From positions 62,001 to 126,000 of the forward strand of contig JAAEST010000045.1 in the NCBI GenBank assembly GCA_024229115.1: a DNA stretch of 64,000 nucleotides, in the 5' to 3' direction. The translations under genes and the position numbers were made by a program. How positions within the stretch are numbered: the stretch's first letter is position 1; the number at the start of each line of letters is the position of its first letter. The notes under the pieces were generated by a model, which saw only the letters and a program-made list of their open reading frames with translations, was not told where the DNA came from and searched no databases. Origin of the DNA: Oligoflexia bacterium. Lineage in GTDB: Bacteria > Bdellovibrionota > Bacteriovoracia > Bacteriovoracales > Bacteriovoracaceae. This document shows positions 1-9,409 of the stretch, piece by piece.

Positions 1-1046
1 TCTTTAAGCTCGATCCCTTTTTTAAACCATGCTTGTGATTCTTTAATTTTCTTTTTCTCTAAGGCCATCTTTCCAAGTACAAAATAGATTTCCTCAAGAA
101 AACTGTCAGGGATATTATCAACTCTCTTAAGGAGTGTAAGTAGTCTCTTTCTTCCTTCCTCTAAGTTTTGTTGAGTCCATGTCGCTCTAGAGAAGACAAT
201 CGAATATTTGATATAAGCATTCTTGAGTTCATCTGAAGAAGGATCTTTCTTCCAAAGACTTTTTAACCACCAGACCATATTCTTCATTTTTTCAGTATAA
301 GTATCTTTGTCTCGCTGTAGTTTAAAGGTAAAACCATAGCGATAGTATGACTTAATTCGAGTTCCTAAATCGAGAGACTTTCGATTAATGGCCCTTAAAT
401 AATATTTGCGTGCTTTCTTGAATTGACGACTTTTCTCTAAGTCTCTAGCTACTTTGTAGTAATCATTAGGCTCTACTTTTCTTAAAAAGCGAGCAAAGGT
501 CGACTCTCTTTGCGATTTAACTTTTTCTAGATAATCAGATTGTTTAAGTTTGCTCGCTGACTTAAGGGCAATTTTATAAAGATCATTCTTTTCTTTTCTC
601 GTCTTCTTAAACTGGACGAGCTCCAGTGCCGAATCAATAACAACTTCGTGATAGTCCTTAAGTTGTGCTTGGTAGAGAATATAGTTGAGAGCCTCTTCGT
701 AGAGATAATTAGGATAGTTTTTACGATAGTCCTTAAGCTCAACTTCAAGTTTAGTTTTGTCTGCTTTACAGTATTTTAATTTCTTAACGTTAACGAGCTT
801 TTGAAGAGGGAATGATTCATCTCTTGAGAGATAGTGATGCCTTTGACAGGCGTGAGAATTCTTTCCAACACGTCCTAACGAGCGAGCCTGAATGAAGACC
901 GCCGCTTGTCTTTCATTTTCCTCAACTTTATTGAGTTCTGGATAGTGTGTCCCTTCGTAAAGGGATTTTATATATTCACTGCTTGGCGGGTCTGTATATT
1001 TTGAAGAGCAAGAGACTAGCAAAAGGCATAGTACGATCCATCTCAT
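1..1046 (-). CDS. Partial lipoprotein with TPR-like helical repeats
   Basis: The reading frame is open from the ATG at 1046 to the left edge, so the C-terminus is missing (348 codons seen). The N-terminus MRWIVLCLLLVSCSS is a lipoprotein signal with lipobox LVSC, so the product should be anchored to a membrane on the periplasmic or outer face. The rest is basic, helix-rich and carries repeated patterns such as YYKVARDLEKSRQFKKARKYY, typical of TPR/SEL-like repeats. Such helical solenoids also form the N-terminal part of soluble lytic transglycosylases, which would be a sensible alternative, but the catalytic domain would lie outside the window. It is transcribed divergently from rimO. The function cannot be named from what is visible. 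Confidence 0.8.
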   Translation of the reverse strand, partial: MRWIVLCLLLVSCSSKYTDPPSSEYIKSLYEGTHYPELNKVEENERQAAVFIQARSLGRVGKNSHACQRHHYLSRDESFPLQKLVNVKKLKYCKADKTKLEVELKDYRKNYPNYLYEEALNYILYQAQLKDYHEVVIDSALELVQFKKTRKEKNDLYKIALKSASKLKQSDYLEKVKSQRESTFARFLRKVEPNDYYKVARDLEKSRQFKKARKYYLRAINRKSLDLGTRIKSYYRYGFTFKLQRDKDTYTEKMKNMVWWLKSLWKKDPSSDELKNAYIKYSIVFSRATWTQQNLEEGRKRLLTLLKRVDNIPDSFLEEIYFVLGKMALEKKKIKESQAWFKKGIELK

Positions 1047-1159
1047 AGAAACATCCTTGTTATGTATAAAGTGTATAACTACTTAAAAAAAGGTTCAATA
1101 ACCGTCTAAGTAGGCGTTTATTTCCCAGTATTTTGGTCCTGTAAAAACTACTTAACACT

Positions 1160-1188
1160 TTGAAATTTGGATAAAACAAAAGTATAAG
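1160..1188 (+). promoter_or_regulatory. Sigma-70-type promoter of rimO
   Basis: TTGAAA (1160-1165) and TATAAG (1183-1188) are separated by exactly 17 bp and lie 29 bp upstream of the rimO ATG. Both boxes match the vegetative consensus at five of six positions. A short AGGAAA ribosome site follows at about 1208. Confidence 0.6.
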
Positions 1189-1217
1189 CCCTAGATTACT
1201 AAATTTAGGAAAAGTAT

Positions 1218-2612
1218 ATGAATGAAACAACAGAAGTTAATAATAGTAGTTTTGTAGAGAAATCGGTTTATTTCACCAGTCTTGGTTGTTCAAAAAACCT
1301 TGTCGACTCACAAGTGATGCTTGGATACATGGGACTTGATGGTTTTACTATTTCTCAAGAGCCACAAAACGCCGAGGTTATCATTGTTAACACTTGTTCA
1401 TTTGTTGAAGCAGCGAAAGCAGAGTCGATTGAAACAATTCTTGAGTTAGCTGATTATAAAGATCCTGAAATTGGTAACTGTCGTGCTCTTGTTGTTTCAG
1501 GTTGTATGGCCCAGAGATATAGTGAAGCTCTTGAAGCTGACCTTCCTGAAGTTGATCTTATTATCGGAACAGGTGAGTATAATAAAATAGTGAAGCTTCT
1601 TAAGGCCTTTGATGATGGTAAGCTAGATGCTAAAAGCCATGTTGAAATTCCAAAATTTATTCACACCGAATATGATCCAAGACTAAATACCTCACCATTC
1701 TATACAGCATGGTTAAAAATATCTGAAGGTTGTAATAGAAATTGTACTTTCTGTATTATTCCTACTTTGAGAGGAAGATTAAGAAGTCGTTCTGTTGAAT
1801 CTCTAATCTCTGAAGCAAGAAGACTAGCAGAAGGCGGAGTAAGGGAGTTAAATCTTATTTCCCAAGATCTTTCGGACTATGGTGTTGATCTTAGTGATGA
1901 GAATAATATCTATGAGTTATTAACTGGTCTTGAGCAAATTGAGGACGTTGATTGGATTCGTCTTTTCTATTTCTATCCAGATGAATTAACTGATGAAGTA
2001 ATTGAGCTAATGGCCAATTCAAAAAAGATTTGTTCTTACCTTGATATGCCAGTTCAGCACTTCAGTGATCATGTTCTTAAGCGAATGAATAGAAAGATTA
2101 CGGGTGAAAAAATCTTAGAGAGAATCTCTCGATTAAGAGAAAAGAATCCAGATATTGTTTTAAGAACAAGTATCATCGTTGGTTTCCCTGGAGAGACTGA
2201 TGAAGACTTTGAGAAACTATTGGAAGGTGTGAAGCAATCTCGTTTCAATCACCTTGGAATTTTTAGATATTCTGATGAAGAGGGAACACCAGCTTTTAGA
2301 TTAAAAGATAAGGTACCTCAGGAAGTGATTGAAGAAAGATTTGATATTCTTCATGAAGCTCAAAGAGAGATTTCTCGTGAACTTAATCAAAAGTTTGTTG
2401 GTCAAACAGTGATGGCCATTGTGGAAGGGGAGCACCCTGAAACAGAATTGTTGATTCAAGCTCGTCACGAAGGTCAAGCTCCTGATATCGATGGGAACGT
2501 TTTGATTAATGACTTCAATGGTTTCGATATAAAAATCGGAGACCTGGTTGAAGTCCAGGTCTCAGAAGTTCTTGATTATGATTTAATTGGAAGTGTTGTT
2601 AGAATCCACTAA
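1218..2612 (+). CDS. rimO: Ribosomal protein S12 methylthiotransferase RimO
   Basis: RimO is a radical SAM enzyme that adds a methylthio group to an aspartate of ribosomal protein S12. The three expected domains are visible in order. First is an N-terminal MTTase domain starting SLGCSKNLVDSQ, the RimO signature that separates it from MiaB, with Cys ligands also in NTCSF and SGCMAQR. Next is a radical SAM core with CNRNCTFC near residues 171-178. Last is a C-terminal TRAM domain beginning near QKFVGQTVMAIVEG. The length (464 aa) is normal. The ATG at 1218 follows AGGAAA. Its last 14 bp overlap the 3' end of the convergent giant lipoprotein gene, so transcription of the two genes must collide there or be resolved inside coding sequence. 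Confidence 0.95.
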   Translation: MNETTEVNNSSFVEKSVYFTSLGCSKNLVDSQVMLGYMGLDGFTISQEPQNAEVIIVNTCSFVEAAKAESIETILELADYKDPEIGNCRALVVSGCMAQRYSEALEADLPEVDLIIGTGEYNKIVKLLKAFDDGKLDAKSHVEIPKFIHTEYDPRLNTSPFYTAWLKISEGCNRNCTFCIIPTLRGRLRSRSVESLISEARRLAEGGVRELNLISQDLSDYGVDLSDENNIYELLTGLEQIEDVDWIRLFYFYPDELTDEVIELMANSKKICSYLDMPVQHFSDHVLKRMNRKITGEKILERISRLREKNPDIVLRTSIIVGFPGETDEDFEKLLEGVKQSRFNHLGIFRYSDEEGTPAFRLKDKVPQEVIEERFDILHEAQREISRELNQKFVGQTVMAIVEGEHPETELLIQARHEGQAPDIDGNVLINDFNGFDIKIGDLVEVQVSEVLDYDLIGSVVRIH

Positions 2613-5600
2613 CTGGATACTTATATCCTCTTACAACTGTCGCCGCCACACCTGCACTTGTTGTCAGCGACTTACTCATGATTGTGAGTGAAGTGTTACT
2701 GTTAACAGCACCTACTAGATATTGATTACCTGAAATTGTGATAACTGCTCCTACTGCTACTTCTGTTAAGAATGCAGTACCAACACCTGTTACACGTTGA
2801 GATCCCGTATTTACTGAAACAGTTCCCGTTAAGGCTCCATCAGCAGATCTCGTTCCACAAGTTGCAAAACTTGTATCCGTTGTACTATCCCAATCAGTGT
2901 ACTGATCATAAGGAAGACCAAATACCGGATCATTACCCGTGATATCCATCAGTGTTGTACCTGGATCAGAACGGTCGATATTACTTGAAGCTGTAAATGG
3001 AGCGTTCCAGTCTCTGATATGGAATCTAATTCTAGCTTTCGTATTAAATGAACCATCAACACATCTAACTTCATAGAATGGGAATCCACCTCTAAGAGGA
3101 TCATCCATCGTTGTTGAGTTCGCATAAGCGTCGAGGTTCGTAAAATCATAAGTATATGTTCCAGCGTTGTCACAAAGAGATGTATTTGAATAACTAGCTA
3201 GATACTTATTTGTAGATAGAGGAGTAAATCCTAAATAGTTAGCCTGAGCTTCAGGAGCATTATATCCCACTGAAATATCAGTTCCATTACTTTTCGCATG
3301 AATGAACTGTGCTCTACCTTGGATATTCGTTGCAAAGCGATCATCTTGAGGACCTCTTACACAAGCATTTCCTTCACCACCACACTCTTCGATCGTTTGC
3401 TCAACGTTTGTTTGAAGAAGACAGTACTGTCCAAAAACACCAGCTGTAGGTGTCCACGTACCATTGTCAGCTTCACAAGTTGCTCTTGTCGTAAAAGCGG
3501 TACAAGGAGCAGTATCACAACCTGAACAATCTCCATTCGCATCCTGACAAGCAGTCGCATCAGTTCCACCACCTTCAGGGGCCCAAGTACCACCGTCTCC
3601 AACACATGAGTTATAGTCTAACCATTGACTACAAGGAGCAGTACCACATCCAGTACACGCGTCTGCTAAACACGATGATGAACTTGTATCGTAGGCATTC
3701 TCTTGGATGATGAATGTCCCTTCGTCACAGTTTCTACCAGTCGCTCCAGAGATACCAAGAGCTTCTCTAATTTTATTTGCTGTGTAGTCACCAATACACA
3801 TTTCACTTGCTGATGAAATTTGTTCAGCTGTTGCAAGCGAAGCGTTGATAGGGAATCTTTCTATGTTTGTTCCACCGTTGTAACGGTCAGTACAAAGGCT
3901 ATTCGTTAACGATCCCGTATTTTCAATTAGTGTAAATCCAGTTGTTGAAGCTGTCGGCTTAAGCTCGTTGAATCCAAATGGTCTTTCTGTAATGTACTGA
4001 CACATATCGTTTCCTGAAGTGAAAACAAAGTCTGTTCCATTTTGCCATAGGTCTAATTGTCCCGCTTCAAGATAACAAGTAATATCTACTGGTGTACCAT
4101 TAGCGGCATTGGCCATTTGCTCTTTTGTCACACGACAAGGAGCTCTACCCATACCTTGGGCTCCACGGTGGAAGATATAAGAGTAAGGACGATTCGTATC
4201 ATCAAGTTTGACTTCAAAGTGATCAATAACTTGAATACCAAAAGTCGTAGAAACAGAACCACTTGGTGTCGTTGCTGTAAGTGTATATTGAATTAGAGCA
4301 GAAGCATCATCAGGAGTCCCTGAAATAATACCTGTTGCTGTATCTAAAGTTAGTCCTGAAGGAAGAGACTCGTTACCAGCACCTTTAACAGAGTAAGTTA
4401 CGTCAAGAGTTTCTCCAGCTGCAAGCGCTCTGGTTGAGTCAAGTTGAGCGTAAATCACAGCTTCTTCATCTCTATAAAGATAGTAGTTATCATCATACTC
4501 TACAGAAGTAGTCGTTACTGTAGCACCACCAGTAAGTGGACTCACATATTCAATCTCGTTACCACCACCAATGTCAAAAGTTGTCCCAGCTGATAGGTGG
4601 GTAACAGTTACATTTGTCCCACTGATATTTTGGATAGTTCCTACCGCACCATTATTTGAACCAATATCTTGGCCAATAACAGCTGTGGCTGGAACACTTG
4701 AAACTCCATTAAGGATCACATTATTGGCTTTAAGATCATTGATCGTCGCTGATCCACCTGCATCTGACTGAGCAGTTTGAGCACCTGAATTTAAGAAGCT
4801 TCCTTGTTCAGCCATCACATAAACATTAAGTCCGTTGATGAACTGAATAGTTCCTCTCGTTGTCGAGGCAGAATATGATCCACCACCGACCCAAATATCA
4901 TTCGAGCCTGAAGTTGATGAGAAGTTTGTGACGTTGGCTAATGCAAGTTCCGTATTATATGGAATAGCTCCATTATCATAGATATAAGTTCTTTGAGTTT
5001 GAAATTGATCTCTATTATCAATATCGTCAAATTCTTCAAATGTACCACTGAGTACTTTGATTTTAACGTAGTCATTCATTGCACTTACGTTAAATGTTTC
5101 GAGCACGATTCCTTTACCACCACTTGAAGACGAGATGAAGTCACCTGCTGTGAAGGCTGAGCGTGAAGGAACGTTAAGAAGCATCGCTCTTGTTGTGGCA
5201 AGACCAACTGGTGCTCTAAAAGCTCCCATCTTAACTGATGTTTCAGCAGTTCTTCCAAAGAGATCGGTTGCTGTAACTGTAAATTCCTGTTGAGGAAAAA
5301 TTGTCGAAACAGGGTTAATTGTCATCGTTCCTGGATTCGTGGCATCAGTATTTAAGAAAGAGAATCCTCCACCAAAGGCAATAGCTGGATCTGGGGAGAT
5401 ACTATAGGTATGTGTTCCTCTTTCATCAACCTGATCAATTACAGAAGCTTTATAAGGTTGATTTGTTCCACTTGAAGCTGCTGGAGCAGCAAGTGTAAGT
5501 GAAGTTGCACTATTAACTGAAGCAATTGTGTAAGCCGTACCTGCAAGAATAATAACGGCATTGGCCCCACCAATTAATTCTTCATCAAACTTTGTTTGAA

Positions 5601-7269
5601 AACCAGTTACTGCAGCAGAGGCAGCAGTAAAAGTTACAAGACCAGAAAGTTCATTTTCAACACTACTTAGAACATTTGGATCTGGAATTAAGCTTAGTGC
5701 AGTAGCTCCGTCACTCGGATAAACAAAGTAAACATCGTTTACCGTTGTTGCTGCTGTTAGAAATGTTGCTTGATCATCGATTTCTCTTTTTGCCGTTGTG
5801 TCTGTCCCGATATAACCATAGGTTGCACCTGAAGCAGCAGTTGTAACAAAAAGTCTAGCGTTCGCTGTATCAATTGAATCAATCGTTGCTTGAAAACCGT
5901 GTCTATTTGAAACAGTTTCTCCAACAGTAAATGGAGTGATAGAAGCAACATCTAGAACCATTTTTGTACTTGCTGGAATTCTATAATTCGTTGAAGTTAA
6001 TTTCTTTGGAAGAGGGTAGTCGAGAACACTTATACCAATTTGTTTTGAATAAGTAGAAGTCGAAGATGAAGGTCCACTCTTTGCTGTAATTGTATAAGTA
6101 GTAGGAAGTAAGCTTTCACCCGTGTTACTTAAGAAACCTGAAATCGTTCCGTTTCCACCAAAACCACCACCGGCAGTTACTGAACCGATTGTTCCTGAAT
6201 CAATAGTAAGAGCACCAATTGCAGGATTCGGAAGTTCTGGAGAAATAGACCATGTAATCCAGTCTGCAAGCTCTGTAGAAGCGTTCAGTGTTGAAGGCGT
6301 AAGTGATGGTGAGAATGCTGCTGGAACACCTGGAAGAGCGTTAGAAGCGGCAGCTTCAGTTTGAAAAGCATAAGTTACTTTTCCAACATAAGCTCTTTCT
6401 GTCGCGAATGTTCCTGAATTATCAATTGAGCCTTTTGTTGTTGCATCTGGCTCTAAAATATCAATATAGCTAGATGAAGGATTCGCTGTAATTTCAACAT
6501 AAATTGAACTTGTGTCAGTGTCATACCATCTAACTGTGGCTGTTACTCCTGAAGCATTTGAGATTGTAGTTCCAAGTGGAAAATCTTCAAGAAGAGCTTC
6601 TTCTGGTAATGGACCGTAAATCGCAGGGGATGTAATATTCCCATCTGGATCAACAACTGCTTCCGCAGTTCTTTCTTGAAGTTCAATAATTAAACTTTGC
6701 CCAACTGATTGAGGAAAGTTGAAGTTTTCAATTTTTGAAAAAGCTCCAATTTGAATTGAAACCGGAGTGAGTGGAGTTGAACTATAAATAGTAGTACTTG
6801 TTGGCGAATGTGTTGCCGTAATTTGAAAAGTAGTCATCGGGTAAAATTGTTGAGGTTGCCCTGAAATTATTCCCGTCGAAGTATCAAAACTCATGTCTGC
6901 TGGAAGAGTTGGAGTAATGCTATAAATAACTTCGCCATCAACAGCTGTTCCACCGATCGCTTCAAAAACAATAGTCTGTGGTGCTACTTCATTACCATCA
7001 GCATCTACTGCTACCTCATAAGGGTAATAAATAAATGTAGAGTCACCACCCACTACTTGAATATGAGTTGGGGCAGTTGTTGGGGTTGGAGTCGCTGCTG
7101 CACCTCCGCCACCAGAGCCTGAGCCCGAACCAGAGCCGGCACTACCGCCATTAGCACTGGTTTTCTTGGCCGGTGGATCTTCCTTAAATTTTGTAAAGGA
7201 ATCCGGCATACAAGAAGTAAGCAGTAATAGAAGTGTCGTTAATGTAAGCAATGGTCTTATAGTCTTCAT
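2599..7269 (-). CDS. Giant Ig-like surface lipoprotein with Cys-rich repeats
   Basis: A 1556-residue exported protein. The N-terminus ends in the lipobox LLTSC, followed by a flexible Gly/Ser/Pro/Thr stalk (about residues 39-68). At least two putative Ig (He_PIG-type) modules are seen, each ending in the tell-tale motif L-x-F/L-D-T-x-T-G-I-I-S-G-x-P (near residues 120-140 and 980-1000). A beta-rich module with the core VTG-x-x-T-x-F occurs twice: mid-protein (around DNA 5440-5660) and at the extreme C-terminus. A tandem Cys-rich repeat of pattern C-S/T-G-C-x-T-A-P-C...C...GTWxP lies at about DNA 3450-3660. Known He_PIG and cadherin-like proteins act in adhesion, so a role in prey or surface contact is an inference. 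A possible sigma-28 promoter sits just upstream. Confidence 0.85.
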   Translation of the reverse strand: MKTIRPLLTLTTLLLLLTSCMPDSFTKFKEDPPAKKTSANGGSAGSGSGSGSGGGGAAATPTPTTAPTHIQVVGGDSTFIYYPYEVAVDADGNEVAPQTIVFEAIGGTAVDGEVIYSITPTLPADMSFDTSTGIISGQPQQFYPMTTFQITATHSPTSTTIYSSTPLTPVSIQIGAFSKIENFNFPQSVGQSLIIELQERTAEAVVDPDGNITSPAIYGPLPEEALLEDFPLGTTISNASGVTATVRWYDTDTSSIYVEITANPSSSYIDILEPDATTKGSIDNSGTFATERAYVGKVTYAFQTEAAASNALPGVPAAFSPSLTPSTLNASTELADWITWSISPELPNPAIGALTIDSGTIGSVTAGGGFGGNGTISGFLSNTGESLLPTTYTITAKSGPSSSTSTYSKQIGISVLDYPLPKKLTSTNYRIPASTKMVLDVASITPFTVGETVSNRHGFQATIDSIDTANARLFVTTAASGATYGYIGTDTTAKREIDDQATFLTAATTVNDVYFVYPSDGATALSLIPDPNVLSSVENELSGLVTFTAASAAVTGFQTKFDEELIGGANAVIILAGTAYTIASVNSATSLTLAAPAASSGTNQPYKASVIDQVDERGTHTYSISPDPAIAFGGGFSFLNTDATNPGTMTINPVSTIFPQQEFTVTATDLFGRTAETSVKMGAFRAPVGLATTRAMLLNVPSRSAFTAGDFISSSSGGKGIVLETFNVSAMNDYVKIKVLSGTFEEFDDIDNRDQFQTQRTYIYDNGAIPYNTELALANVTNFSSTSGSNDIWVGGGSYSASTTRGTIQFINGLNVYVMAEQGSFLNSGAQTAQSDAGGSATINDLKANNVILNGVSSVPATAVIGQDIGSNNGAVGTIQNISGTNVTVTHLSAGTTFDIGGGNEIEYVSPLTGGATVTTTSVEYDDNYYLYRDEEAVIYAQLDSTRALAAGETLDVTYSVKGAGNESLPSGLTLDTATGIISGTPDDASALIQYTLTATTPSGSVSTTFGIQVIDHFEVKLDDTNRPYSYIFHRGAQGMGRAPCRVTKEQMANAANGTPVDITCYLEAGQLDLWQNGTDFVFTSGNDMCQYITERPFGFNELKPTASTTGFTLIENTGSLTNSLCTDRYNGGTNIERFPINASLATAEQISSASEMCIGDYTANKIREALGISGATGRNCDEGTFIIQENAYDTSSSSCLADACTGCGTAPCSQWLDYNSCVGDGGTWAPEGGGTDATACQDANGDCSGCDTAPCTAFTTRATCEADNGTWTPTAGVFGQYCLLQTNVEQTIEECGGEGNACVRGPQDDRFATNIQGRAQFIHAKSNGTDISVGYNAPEAQANYLGFTPLSTNKYLASYSNTSLCDNAGTYTYDFTNLDAYANSTTMDDPLRGGFPFYEVRCVDGSFNTKARIRFHIRDWNAPFTASSNIDRSDPGTTLMDITGNDPVFGLPYDQYTDWDSTTDTSFATCGTRSADGALTGTVSVNTGSQRVTGVGTAFLTEVAVGAVITISGNQYLVGAVNSNTSLTIMSKSLTTSAGVAATVVRGYKYPVSGF

Positions 7270-7278
7270 ACGTCTACT

Positions 7279-7305
7279 TTATCGTCCATTTAAAATAAAC
7301 ATTTA
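7279..7305 (-). promoter_or_regulatory. Possible sigma-28 (FliA)-type promoter
   Basis: On the minus strand TAAATGTT (7305-7298), an 11-bp spacer, then GACGATAA (7286-7279) ends 9 bp before the ATG of the giant lipoprotein. The FliA consensus is TAAAGTTT-N11-GCCGATAA; matches are 6/8 and 7/8. It is weaker than the sites at 32456 and 35383 but has the same position relative to the start codon. Confidence 0.4.
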
Positions 7306-7506
7306 GGTTTTATGGTTTTCTCTTTAATTTCCGAGGTTTAAGGCAAAAATTGCCGGTTATTTTACTCAATTTTTATCCTGAAATTGCCTGCATATTAGGG
7401 CATAATATTAAAAATGATTAACTAAATACTTGAATTTCTTAGTGGGAAACAGGCTTATTTTTGGTCTTCATTTTTTACAAATACTCGCCTAGAAATGTTT
7501 AAAATC

Positions 7507-7532
7507 CTTCACATTTGGCTATTTATGTGAAG
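7507..7532. repeat. 8-bp inverted repeat upstream of 7557 gene
   Basis: CTTCACAT (7507-7514) and ATGTGAAG (7525-7532) form a perfect inverted repeat around a 10-nt loop, 24 bp before the probable start codon. It may be an operator or a 5' leader hairpin; the sequence does not decide which. Confidence 0.45.
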
Positions 7533-7556
7533 ATTTATTGAAGAAAGGGGTTGAAG

Positions 7557-8369
7557 TTGAAAATTTCTAAAATTCACATAGTTGGAATGGTTCTTTTGCT
7601 TTCATTGAGTCAACCAATAAACGCAGGCTTACGTGAGGACTTAGAGAAGAGTTTAAGGCCGTTGATATCAAAATACTTAGGAGAGTCGCTAGCGAATTCA
7701 CTTTTTGGAGTGAAAGAAGAAGAGTTAGAGCTTCCTCCAATCCCTAAAATTGTGAAGAATGCCAAGGCCGTTGTCGTTGAAAGTGAAGCAGAAACTAAAG
7801 ATAAGTTAAATCTAAGTAGTGAGGAGATCGCAGTTTATCATGCTGGTTTTATTAAGGAGCTTTATCAGGTTGTTCTTTCTCAGAAAGCTAGCCGAAATGA
7901 TATTTCCACATGGATGAATACTCTAATGAATGGCGGTTCACGTGAAGGAATCTATAGAAACCTTGTTCTTGGAAAAGTTTATCTTTCAATGGAGAGTATG
8001 AAGTCTGGAATTACTGAAGGAACAGTGAACTTTGCTCAATTTGTCCTCAAAGACTTTATTAACTACGAAACAACTCAAGAAAAACTTTCTCGTCTCAGTG
8101 TTTATACTATAAAGAGGCTGGTAACTGAAAAAGCACTCAACGTTTTTGATGCTCTCATTAGAAGTAATGAAGATGATGCCTATAAGTGGTATGGAATTCT
8201 TAGCGGGAGAATGGCTTCTGTTTATGGAGGAGCTTTAGGAAATAATAAAATTAGAGTTAATCCAAGTTCACATTTTCATTATAATTGGGCCAAAGACGTG
8301 AATGTTCAAATGATTAAGAGTGAACTCATAATCAAAATCCACAAAATTTTTAATACAACTATTCCTTAA
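7557..8369 (+). CDS. Exported protein of unknown function, DUF4214-like motif
   Basis: About 270 aa with a signal peptide whose hydrophobic core is VGMVLLLSLS followed by a cleavage-like INAG. Two in-frame TTG codons can start it (7551 and 7557). The ribosome site AAAGGGG ends at 7550, directly against the first and 6 bp from the second, so 7557 is preferred. A segment reading HAGFIKELYQVVLSQKASRN, then W-M-x-x-L-M-N-G-G-S-R, resembles the pattern of DUF4214-type helical repeats (F-x-x-x-L-Y-x-x-V-L ... W-x-x-x-L-x-x-G-x-S-R). That similarity is from memory and weak. The 3' end overlaps the convergent epmA by 4 bp. No enzymatic motif is visible. Confidence 0.7.
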   Translation: MKISKIHIVGMVLLLSLSQPINAGLREDLEKSLRPLISKYLGESLANSLFGVKEEELELPPIPKIVKNAKAVVVESEAETKDKLNLSSEEIAVYHAGFIKELYQVVLSQKASRNDISTWMNTLMNGGSREGIYRNLVLGKVYLSMESMKSGITEGTVNFAQFVLKDFINYETTQEKLSRLSVYTIKRLVTEKALNVFDALIRSNEDDAYKWYGILSGRMASVYGGALGNNKIRVNPSSHFHYNWAKDVNVQMIKSELIIKIHKIFNTTIP

Positions 8370-9337
8370 TCAAAGAAAGGTTGTTTATTAGGAGTGAGAG
8401 ACATAAGAAGTCTTTCTACTCCTAAGGCGATACCTGATGATTTTGGATAACCATTCTCTAGAGTTTCTAAAAATCTCTTAGGCCATGGAAGAGAATACTT
8501 ATAAAGAGACTCTTTTTTCATCTCTTCTTCTTTAAACCGTTGAACTTGCTTTTTATAGTCGGTTAATTCATTAAAGCAATTCGCAACTTCAATACCTTCA
8601 ATATAAAGTTCAAATCGATCGCATACTTTTTCATTTTGAGAATTCAATGTTGAAAGTGCAGCAAGGGGAGCAGGATATTCATAGACAAGAGCAAGAGGAA
8701 TTTTTTTAAGCTCAGGCTCAATTTTATTTAAAAAGAGAAGAAAGAAATAATCTTCCCAAGGCCATAGGTCTTCATGTTCTGAATAGAGTTCACTAAAATC
8801 TTTTTTAATTTTCTCTTTTAATTGATGAGCCTCTAAAAAATCTAAAATTGAAAAACCAAGGATCTTTTTAAAAAGATCATCGACTTTTAACTTTTCAATA
8901 CTCTGTTTTTCTAAAGATTCTTTTATTGAAATATTCTTCTCTTTCAAAAATTGAAGTGAGTAATGAATTAATTCTTCACAGTCATTCATGATAGAAGAAT
9001 AAAACTCATCTCTTCGATACCACTCAAGCATAAGAAATTGAGGACGATGTGTTTCACTCTTAGGTTCATCACGAAAACAATAAGAGAGAGTAAAAATTTT
9101 CTCATGACCATTGGCCAAGAGTTCTTTCATAAAAAATTCAGGGGAGCTATGAAGATAGCCCGGAGAGTTTTTAAAATTTGGATTCGAACTTTCAACCTTA
9201 AAGGGATGGATGTGAGCTTCCATTCCTGGATTCTCTACTACGGGAGGCGTCAACACATCGAGGAAACCTTTTTCATTAAAGAAATTTCTAATTCCTTGAA
9301 TAAGGATAAATAGGTCGTAATGTTTAGCGTTATTCAT
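8366..9337 (-). CDS. epmA: EF-P beta-lysine ligase EpmA-like (LysRS paralogue)
   Basis: EpmA (PoxA/GenX) is a short class II lysyl-tRNA synthetase paralogue that joins (R)-beta-lysine to a lysine of elongation factor P. The predicted protein is 323 aa, close to the 325 aa of the E. coli enzyme, and lacks the anticodon-binding domain. Motif 2-like residues are seen in SYCFRDEPKSETHRPQFLMLEWYR, given here only as a run from SYCFRDE to LEWYR, with YLHSSPEFFMK before it. Motif 3 is the C-terminal SSGIALGVERLLMSL. The start is ATG 9337, preceded by AGGAA; an upstream in-frame start at 9388 would run into the ftsY region and has no ribosome site. The partners EpmB and EF-P are not in the window. 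Confidence 0.85.
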   Translation of the reverse strand: MNNAKHYDLFILIQGIRNFFNEKGFLDVLTPPVVENPGMEAHIHPFKVESSNPNFKNSPGYLHSSPEFFMKELLANGHEKIFTLSYCFRDEPKSETHRPQFLMLEWYRRDEFYSSIMNDCEELIHYSLQFLKEKNISIKESLEKQSIEKLKVDDLFKKILGFSILDFLEAHQLKEKIKKDFSELYSEHEDLWPWEDYFFLLFLNKIEPELKKIPLALVYEYPAPLAALSTLNSQNEKVCDRFELYIEGIEVANCFNELTDYKKQVQRFKEEEMKKESLYKYSLPWPKRFLETLENGYPKSSGIALGVERLLMSLTPNKQPFFD

Positions 9338-9409
9338 AGTAGTTCCTGATTGATTTTTAGTATGAGAGGTGTAATATGGCCATCTCAATTACTGAATACC
9401 GAGGAAATT

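Noticed and set aside
3298-6364. Several open frames antisense to the giant lipoprotein (3298-3525, 4057-4296, 4571-4771, 6122-6364)
   Set aside because: They have no ribosome site, no recognisable domains and lie wholly opposite a well-supported gene; they are shadow frames of its Ser/Thr/Gly-rich coding sequence.
7342-7354. GGCAA-AAA-TTGCC palindrome, resembling the one at 24737
   Set aside because: Two short AT-rich palindromes are not enough to propose a shared operator; the 24737 copy is better explained as part of a hairpin at a gene end.
9038-9313. 91-codon plus-strand frame opposite epmA
   Set aside because: It is antisense to the conserved core of EpmA, has no signal or motif and no ribosome site.
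8366-9388. Full-length lysyl-tRNA synthetase
   Set aside because: The frame lacks the N-terminal anticodon-binding OB domain and has the length of EpmA.
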